Below, piece after piece: positions 4,782 to 9,123 of a stretch of DNA of 9,123 nt. The DNA comes from Hyphomicrobiales bacterium (GTDB lineage: Bacteria; Pseudomonadota; Alphaproteobacteria; Rhizobiales; CAYWUX01): assembly GCA_028279265.1 (NCBI GenBank), contig JANQOC010000279.1, positions 1-9,123 on the forward strand, written 5' to 3'. The position numbers and the translations under genes are program-made. Within the stretch, counting starts at the first letter, position 1, and each line of letters starts with the position of its first letter. Below the pieces are notes generated by a model. It saw only the letters and a list, made by a program, of their open reading frames with translations, ran no database searches and was not told the origin of the DNA.

Positions 4782-6926
4782 ATGACAGATCGAGAGTCGA
4801 ACAAAATTGATTTGGAGAATATTCCACCGCCTTCCACGGGCGCGGAAATAAAGGCCGTCAACCTTGCGCTTGCCGCCTTCGATGAAGAATTTTCTCAATC
4901 TTCCGTCAAAGGAAATTCCGGCACCGGACGTCTAATGACCATTCTGAAACGAAGTTCACAGGAGTGGTCCATGAAACGTATTTACGCTTACGGCCTGGCT
5001 TCCGCCATTCTGCTGCCGATTGCCGGAATTGCAACTTATCATCAGCTTCAACGCGAACCTCTGCTTGAAACCCAGGGCCAAACCGTTGCTTCCGCCCCTC
5101 GGGGGCAGATCCCTGATCTTAACCCGGCGAAACCCGCAGACAAGAATATCTCCGGAAAAGAAGATGATCGTCAATTCCTGGCCAACAGCGACGGAACCCG
5201 GATCGCTTCGGTTCCGGCTAAAACGGAAGCGGAAAAAAAGGCGGTCCAGCTTCCTCGCCTGCGGTCGCAACTGTCGGAATCCAAGACGTCCGCACCTGTT
5301 GCTCGGTCAGCCAATATTCAGGCATCGAAACAAAGAACCCTGCAACCTTCTCAGAATATTGGCGGTGGGAGCGGACTCGGTGGAATCATGAATATGTACA
5401 GTCCTGGTTCCCCGGCTCGGGAGTACCGCAGAAGAGATCAACACTTGCCAAAACTGTCGAGCAGGGATCGCTTTTCCAGTTTTGACTCCAATGAAGTGAA
5501 ATCCGCCGACCAGAACCCCGTTTCAACCTTTTCCATCGATGTCGATACGACATCTTACTCATTTGTTCGTCGGCAGCTTCTCAACGGTTCCCTGCCATCG
5601 CAGGACCAGGTTCGCGTTGAAGAACTGATCAACTATTTCTCATACGACTATCAGCGGCCTGAAAATCTTGATGCGCCATTCAATGCGAATCTTGCGCTTT
5701 ATCCAACCCCCTGGAATGAACATACGAAACTCTTGCACATCGGACTGCAGGGATACGAAATCGAAGCGGTAGAAAAACCCCGGTCAAATCTTGTCTTCCT
5801 GATCGATGTGTCGGGATCCATGAGCAGCCGCGACAAACTGCCATTGCTCATCAATGCATTCCGCCTGCTGGTCGATCAGTTACACCCGGAAGACAAGGTC
5901 TCCATTGTGACCTACGCAGGCAAAGCCGGCACTGTGCTGGAGCCGACGGAAGCCCGCGACAAGGCCAAAATTCTGAACGCTCTCGGCTCTCTACGATCCG
6001 GCGGTTCGACGGCGGGGGCACAGGGAATTCAACAAGCCTACAATCTCGCGAAATCCGAGTACATCAAGGACGGCGTGAACCGGGTAATCCTGGCAACCGA
6101 TGGGGATTTCAATGTGGGAATCTCGGATCTCAATTCCCTGAAGAATCTTATCAAGGAACAGCGCAAGAGCGGCATTTACCTTTCCGTCCTCGGATTTGGG
6201 CAGGGAAATTACAATGACGCGCTCATGCAGGTTCTGGCTCAGAACGGCAATGGCAAGGCGTCCTATATCGACAATTTGCGGGAAGCCCAGAAAGTCCTGG
6301 TTGACGAGGCCTCGTCCACCCTGTTCCCCATCGCCAATGATGTGAAGATCCAGATTGAATTCAACCCGAAACTCGTTTCGGAATACCGCTTGATCGGTTA
6401 TGAAACCCGCCACTTAAAACGGCAGGACTTCAACAATGACAAAGTGGATGCGGGAGATATCGGATCCGGCCACTCGGTCACCGCGATCTATGAAATTGTC
6501 CCCCGGGGCAGCCAGGTCAAACTCATTGATGATCTGCGGTATAAGCAGGCGAACAAGAAGGATGCCGAAACCGTAACAGATATTTCTCAGGACGACGAAT
6601 ATGCATTCCTTAAGATCCGGTACAAAAAACCGGAGAGCAAAACCAGTAAGTTGATCACTGTACCCGTCACCAGGAATCTTGAAACCACCGACATGCAGGA
6701 ACTCAGCAACGATATCCGGTTTTCCACGAGCGTCGCGGCATTCGGGCAGAGGCTGCGAGGCAATTCTTATACCGATGGATATTCCTATGATGAAATTCTG
6801 AACCTGGCCCAATCATCGGTCGGAAGCGATAAGTTTGGCTATCGATCGGAGTTTCTCGGACTCGTCCGGTTGGCGAACTCCCTGGAGCAATCCAAGTCGC
6901 CAAAGATCAGCCAGCCAAAACAATAA
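4782..6926 (+). CDS. vWA/YfbK-like membrane protein, candidate anti-sigma sensor
   Basis: Predicted 714-residue single-pass membrane protein. Residues 1-65 are a polar, probably cytosolic segment (KAVNLALAAFDEEFSQS), ending in the basic stretch LKRSSQEWSMKR. One membrane helix follows (about 67-87, YAYGLASAILLPIAGIATYH). Residues about 90-240 are a low-complexity linker with a Gly-rich patch (QNIGGGSGLGG). A YfbK-type N-terminal vWA-associated domain begins at NPVSTFSIDVDTTSYSFVRR (245-264). The vWA domain spans about 336-515 with a complete MIDAS: DVSGS (Asp342, Ser344, Ser346), Thr410 in GGSTAG, Asp440 in ATDGD. A C-terminal DUF3520-like region (about 530-710) has YDEILNLAQSSVG near its end. 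The positive-inside rule puts the vWA part outside the cytosol. E. coli YfbK lacks a sigma partner as far as I know; here the 4-base spacing to an ECF gene and the cytosolic N-terminus suggest a fused anti-sigma function. Domain calls are confident; the anti-sigma role is inference. Confidence 0.93.
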   Translation: MTDRESNKIDLENIPPPSTGAEIKAVNLALAAFDEEFSQSSVKGNSGTGRLMTILKRSSQEWSMKRIYAYGLASAILLPIAGIATYHQLQREPLLETQGQTVASAPRGQIPDLNPAKPADKNISGKEDDRQFLANSDGTRIASVPAKTEAEKKAVQLPRLRSQLSESKTSAPVARSANIQASKQRTLQPSQNIGGGSGLGGIMNMYSPGSPAREYRRRDQHLPKLSSRDRFSSFDSNEVKSADQNPVSTFSIDVDTTSYSFVRRQLLNGSLPSQDQVRVEELINYFSYDYQRPENLDAPFNANLALYPTPWNEHTKLLHIGLQGYEIEAVEKPRSNLVFLIDVSGSMSSRDKLPLLINAFRLLVDQLHPEDKVSIVTYAGKAGTVLEPTEARDKAKILNALGSLRSGGSTAGAQGIQQAYNLAKSEYIKDGVNRVILATDGDFNVGISDLNSLKNLIKEQRKSGIYLSVLGFGQGNYNDALMQVLAQNGNGKASYIDNLREAQKVLVDEASSTLFPIANDVKIQIEFNPKLVSEYRLIGYETRHLKRQDFNNDKVDAGDIGSGHSVTAIYEIVPRGSQVKLIDDLRYKQANKKDAETVTDISQDDEYAFLKIRYKKPESKTSKLITVPVTRNLETTDMQELSNDIRFSTSVAAFGQRLRGNSYTDGYSYDEILNLAQSSVGSDKFGYRSEFLGLVRLANSLEQSKSPKISQPKQ

Positions 6927-6936
6927 TGAACGGAAC

Positions 6937-6968
6937 GGATGAGCTGGTTAGCGAAAACCAGCTCGTCC
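6937..6968. terminator. Hairpin in convergent gap, probable bidirectional terminator
   Basis: Arms GGATGAGCTGGTT (6937-6949) and AACCAGCTCGTCC (6956-6968) form a 13-bp stem with one G-T wobble around a 6-base loop. It fills the 46-base gap between the convergent vWA and FAD-subunit genes. Neither side has a proper T run, so intrinsic termination may be weak, or the hairpin may protect the 3' ends of both mRNAs. The stem is read directly; its function is inferred. Confidence 0.6.
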
Positions 6969-6972
6969 AAAC

Positions 6973-7761
6973 TCAGGAATTAATGGCGCGCCCGGCCATG
7001 ACCGTGATCATTGCCGCCCGATATTCGGCACTTGCATGAATATCGGAAGCAAATTCATCCGAATTGACGGCAATGTCTTTAATAGCCTCCGCGGACCAGT
7101 TTCCCGACAGGGCTTTTTCCATTTCCTCAACCCGGAACACCCCCGGCCCGGCACCGGTTACCGCCACACGCGGACCTGAAGAGGTCTTGGCGACAAAAAC
7201 ACCGATCAGGGGAAATCTGGATGCCGGTTGTGCCAACCGGCCGTAACCCGCCGTTTCGGGTACGGGGAAGGAGATCTTGGTGATGATCTCCCCTTCTTCG
7301 AGCGCGGTCATAAAGGCACCCATAAAGTAGTCATCGGCCGCAATTGTGCGGCTGTCAGTATGGACTGTTGCCCCGAGCCCAAGAACTGCACTGGGATAGT
7401 CGGCGGAAGGATCGTTGTTGGCAAGCGAACCGCCGATCGTTCCGCGATTTCGAACCAGGGGATCGCCGATACCGCCGGCTAGTTTAGCCAGTGCCGGAAT
7501 CTTCGACTGAACCACCGATGACTTGGCAACCTCCGCATGGCGGGTCGTCGCGCCGACGGAGATCGTATCTCCATCATCCTGGATACCTCTCAATTCGTCG
7601 AGATGGCCAATATCCAGGACATCCGAAGGACGGTCCAACCGCAGATTGAGCGCCGGAATAAGCGTCATGCCGCCGGCAATATATCGGGGCTCGTCGCAGG
7701 AACCGAATTGGGATCGCGCTTCGTTGAGGGAGGAAGTCCGGTGATATTTAAACTTGTACAT
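6973..7761 (-). CDS. Molybdenum hydroxylase FAD subunit (CoxM-like)
   Basis: Predicted 262-residue FAD-binding medium subunit of a xanthine oxidase/CO dehydrogenase-family enzyme, passing electrons from the iron-sulfur subunit through FAD to an acceptor. The N-terminus YKFKYHRTSSLNEA is typical. The two FAD motifs of the family are AGGMTLIPALNLRL (about 30-43) and TIGGSLANNDPSADYP (about 108-123). DVLDIGHL, ISVGATTRHAEV and DPLVRNRGTIGG also match CoxM-type proteins, and the C-terminus has the CO_deh_flav_C pattern. Length is at the short end of normal for the family. I chose ATG 7761, which shares its A with the TGA stop of the iron-sulfur gene (TGATG), with AAAGGA upstream; this implies translational coupling. 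It is the last gene of the operon and ends in the convergent gap hairpin. Confidence 0.93.
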   Translation of the reverse strand: MYKFKYHRTSSLNEARSQFGSCDEPRYIAGGMTLIPALNLRLDRPSDVLDIGHLDELRGIQDDGDTISVGATTRHAEVAKSSVVQSKIPALAKLAGGIGDPLVRNRGTIGGSLANNDPSADYPSAVLGLGATVHTDSRTIAADDYFMGAFMTALEEGEIITKISFPVPETAGYGRLAQPASRFPLIGVFVAKTSSGPRVAVTGAGPGVFRVEEMEKALSGNWSAEAIKDIAVNSDEFASDIHASAEYRAAMITVMAGRAINS

Positions 7762-8354
7762 CACTTCATTCCTTTCATGGATTCAGCGCCCGCAGCGATA
7801 GACTTTACGATGTTGTGATAACCCGTGCAGCGACAGATATTTCCTTCGAGGTGATGTCTTATTTCCTTCTCGGTCGGTTCCGGGTTCTCGTTGACCAGAC
7901 CGATCGCCGACATCACCATACCGGGTGTGCAGAAGCCGCATTGAAGACCGTGGTGCTCCCGGAAAGCTTCCTGCATGGGATGCAGTTCTTCACCATTGGC
8001 CAATCCCTCGATCGTCACGATATCGGCACCATCGGCCTGAACCGCCAGAATACCGCAGGATTTGATCGGCAGTCCGTCCATGTGAATCGTACAAGCGCCG
8101 CACTGCGACGTGTCGCAGCCGATATGGGTTCCGGTTAACCGAAGATTTTCGCGAATAAACTGAACTAGCCGCGTGCGCGCTTCGACCTCGCCGGTCACGG
8201 CTTCACCGTTGACCGTCATCGAAACGGTCACATGATCGGACCCGGCACCGGTCGCTTGGGATACCTCGCTCCCTTCCGCGGTTGATTCCGTTGTTGGAGC
8301 CTGTTTTGGATCTACCCCGGATGCCCCGAATAGAGATTTGAATAATTTTACCAT
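7761..8354 (-). CDS. Molybdenum hydroxylase 2Fe-2S subunit (CoxS-like)
   Basis: Predicted 197-residue small subunit carrying two [2Fe-2S] clusters. The plant-type ferredoxin cluster has Cys80, Cys85 and Cys88 in GCDTSQCGACTIH and Cys100 in KSC. The second, helical-domain cluster has Cys139 and Cys142 in CGFCTPGMVMSA and Cys174 and Cys176 in CRCTGYH. All eight ligands are present. The normal domain begins at about residue 45 (SMTVNGEAV), leaving an N-terminal extension of some 44 residues, basic and hydrophobic at first (MVKLFKSLFG) and then Ser/Thr/Ala/Glu-rich. Most CoxS-type proteins are near 150-170 residues. An internal start at Met46 is possible but has no Shine-Dalgarno, whereas ATG 8354 has a modest GGGA upstream. 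It follows the large subunit after 85 bases and overlaps the FAD subunit by one base. No twin-arginine motif is visible. Confidence 0.94.
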   Translation of the reverse strand: MVKLFKSLFGASGVDPKQAPTTESTAEGSEVSQATGAGSDHVTVSMTVNGEAVTGEVEARTRLVQFIRENLRLTGTHIGCDTSQCGACTIHMDGLPIKSCGILAVQADGADIVTIEGLANGEELHPMQEAFREHHGLQCGFCTPGMVMSAIGLVNENPEPTEKEIRHHLEGNICRCTGYHNIVKSIAAGAESMKGMK

Positions 8355-8439
8355 GTAGTTTTTCCCAGATTCAGATCAGTTATTCTTCGTTGTTAAATTG
8401 TTCAGTCCCGCAGGATCAAAAAGAAACTTCTCAGGGACC
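8355..8439 (-). other. 85-base spacer between large and iron-sulfur subunit genes
   Basis: This is longer than expected within an otherwise tight operon. On the minus strand it holds GTCCC and GGGAC arms about 25 bases apart and an AT-rich stretch before the GGGA ahead of the CoxS-like start. I see no convincing promoter or T-tailed terminator, so the genes are probably still co-transcribed, with independent translation initiation for the iron-sulfur subunit. Confidence 0.4.
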
Positions 8440-9123
8440 CTATGCGGATTGTGCGTTCATAGCCTGCCAGATTTTTGATGCGCTTGCCGGCAGGGTTATA
8501 TCATGAACGCCATAGGACGACAGGGCATCGACAATGGCGTTTATGGTACAGGGGGTCGCAGCCACGGTACCGCCTTCACCGACACCCTTCACACCGATGG
8601 GATTCGTCGTGCTTGGGATCGGGTTGAAATCCACCGAAATTTCCGGAAAGCAATCGGCACGAGGCATGGAATAATCCATCAGCGTACCGGAAACGAGCTG
8701 ACCGCTGCCCTGGTCATACGCAATATTTTCCATGAGCGCCTGCCCCACACCCTGCGCGACACCGCCATGTATCTGGGCCGAAGCCAGTAAGGGATTTATC
8801 ACATTGCCGATATCGTCGACAACCGTGTAGCGGTCAATCGCAACCTCACCGGTCTCCGGATCCACTTCCACCTCGCAGATGTGGCAGCCATTGGGAAAAC
8901 TCGGCATCGGCGACCAAAAAGCGCCGACGCCTTCAAGGCAGGCGCCTAAATGTCCCGGGGCACCGACTTTAATCGCCGCCCGTTTTGCAACTTCCGTCGT
9001 GGTCATCGACTTGTTGGTTTGCGGAACTCTGAACGTTCCATCCTCGAACTCTATTTCATCGGCATCCGCCTCCAGGAAGTGCGCAGCGAACTTCTTGCCA
9101 TTGGCGATCACCTGATCAGCGGC
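8440..9123 (-). CDS. Molybdenum hydroxylase large subunit (CoxL-like), C-terminal part
   Basis: Open reading frame entering from the right edge; only the last 227 residues are visible, from AADQVIANGKK to QAMNAQSA. It is the C-terminal part of the molybdopterin-binding catalytic subunit of a xanthine oxidase/CO dehydrogenase-family enzyme. Seen motifs are ICEVEVDPETGEVAIDRYTVVDD, IHGGVAQGVGQALMEN and IGVKGVGEGGTVAATP. The Glu of GVGEGG (codon 8575-8577) matches the conserved active-site glutamate of the family. A GTG at 9111 is internal and not a start. The loop that separates form I CO dehydrogenase (AYRCSFR) from form II (AYRGAGR) lies outside the window, so CO oxidation cannot be claimed; xanthine, aldehyde, nicotinate or other hydroxylation is equally open. 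It is the first of the three visible operon genes. Confidence 0.93.
   Translation of the reverse strand, partial: AADQVIANGKKFAAHFLEADADEIEFEDGTFRVPQTNKSMTTTEVAKRAAIKVGAPGHLGACLEGVGAFWSPMPSFPNGCHICEVEVDPETGEVAIDRYTVVDDIGNVINPLLASAQIHGGVAQGVGQALMENIAYDQGSGQLVSGTLMDYSMPRADCFPEISVDFNPIPSTTNPIGVKGVGEGGTVAATPCTINAIVDALSSYGVHDITLPASASKIWQAMNAQSA

Noticed and set aside
4782..6926. vWA protein as a CoxE-type accessory factor for the neighbouring molybdenum hydroxylase
   Set aside because: CoxE proteins are soluble and accompany the MoxR-type ATPase CoxD. This one has a membrane helix, YfbK-type domains and an ECF partner, and it faces the hydroxylase operon convergently.

Overview
The window looks like chromosomal DNA from a free-living alphaproteobacterium of moderate GC. 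The indications are a phasin of the alphaproteobacterial type, an ECF sigma factor paired with a von Willebrand (vWA) membrane protein, a family III CoA-transferase next to a YfcG-type glutathione transferase, and a CoxM/CoxS/CoxL-type molybdenum hydroxylase. The lineage is inferred from gene content and was not tested by any search. I see no tRNA or rRNA gene, CRISPR array, insertion sequence or prophage gene.

Layout, left to right. (1) A minus-strand phasin gene (70-531) ends in a textbook intrinsic terminator (1-36). Its upstream region holds a promoter candidate whose -35 box lies inside a TGC-rich inverted repeat. That arrangement suits PhaR-type control by polyhydroxyalkanoate supply. 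(2) Divergent from it, a compact plus-strand operon (935-3157) encodes a CaiB/BaiF-type CoA-transferase, a nu-class GST whose start overlaps the transferase stop by 8 bases, and a small protein that may be a dimeric alpha-beta barrel. (3) A minus-strand pair (3196-3996) encodes a hotdog-fold acyl-CoA thioesterase and a small cupin. The cupin probably starts at a TTG with a near-perfect Shine-Dalgarno. (4) On the plus strand, an ECF sigma factor (4235-4777) is followed 4 bases later by a 714-residue vWA/YfbK-like protein with a short cytosolic N-terminus and one membrane segment. (5) A hairpin in the convergent gap is followed by a minus-strand molybdenum hydroxylase operon in the order large (cut by the window edge), iron-sulfur, FAD subunit.

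Blocks 2 and 3 probably both act on acyl-CoA or electrophilic intermediates: CoA is moved between acids, glutathione handles a reactive or disulfide species, and thioesters are hydrolysed. The actual substrates cannot be read from the sequence. The most system-like unit is block 4. A sigma factor and a single-pass protein carrying an intact metal-binding vWA domain suggest a sigma/anti-sigma pair whose sensor is an extracytoplasmic vWA module. That pairing is inferred from gene arrangement and topology only.
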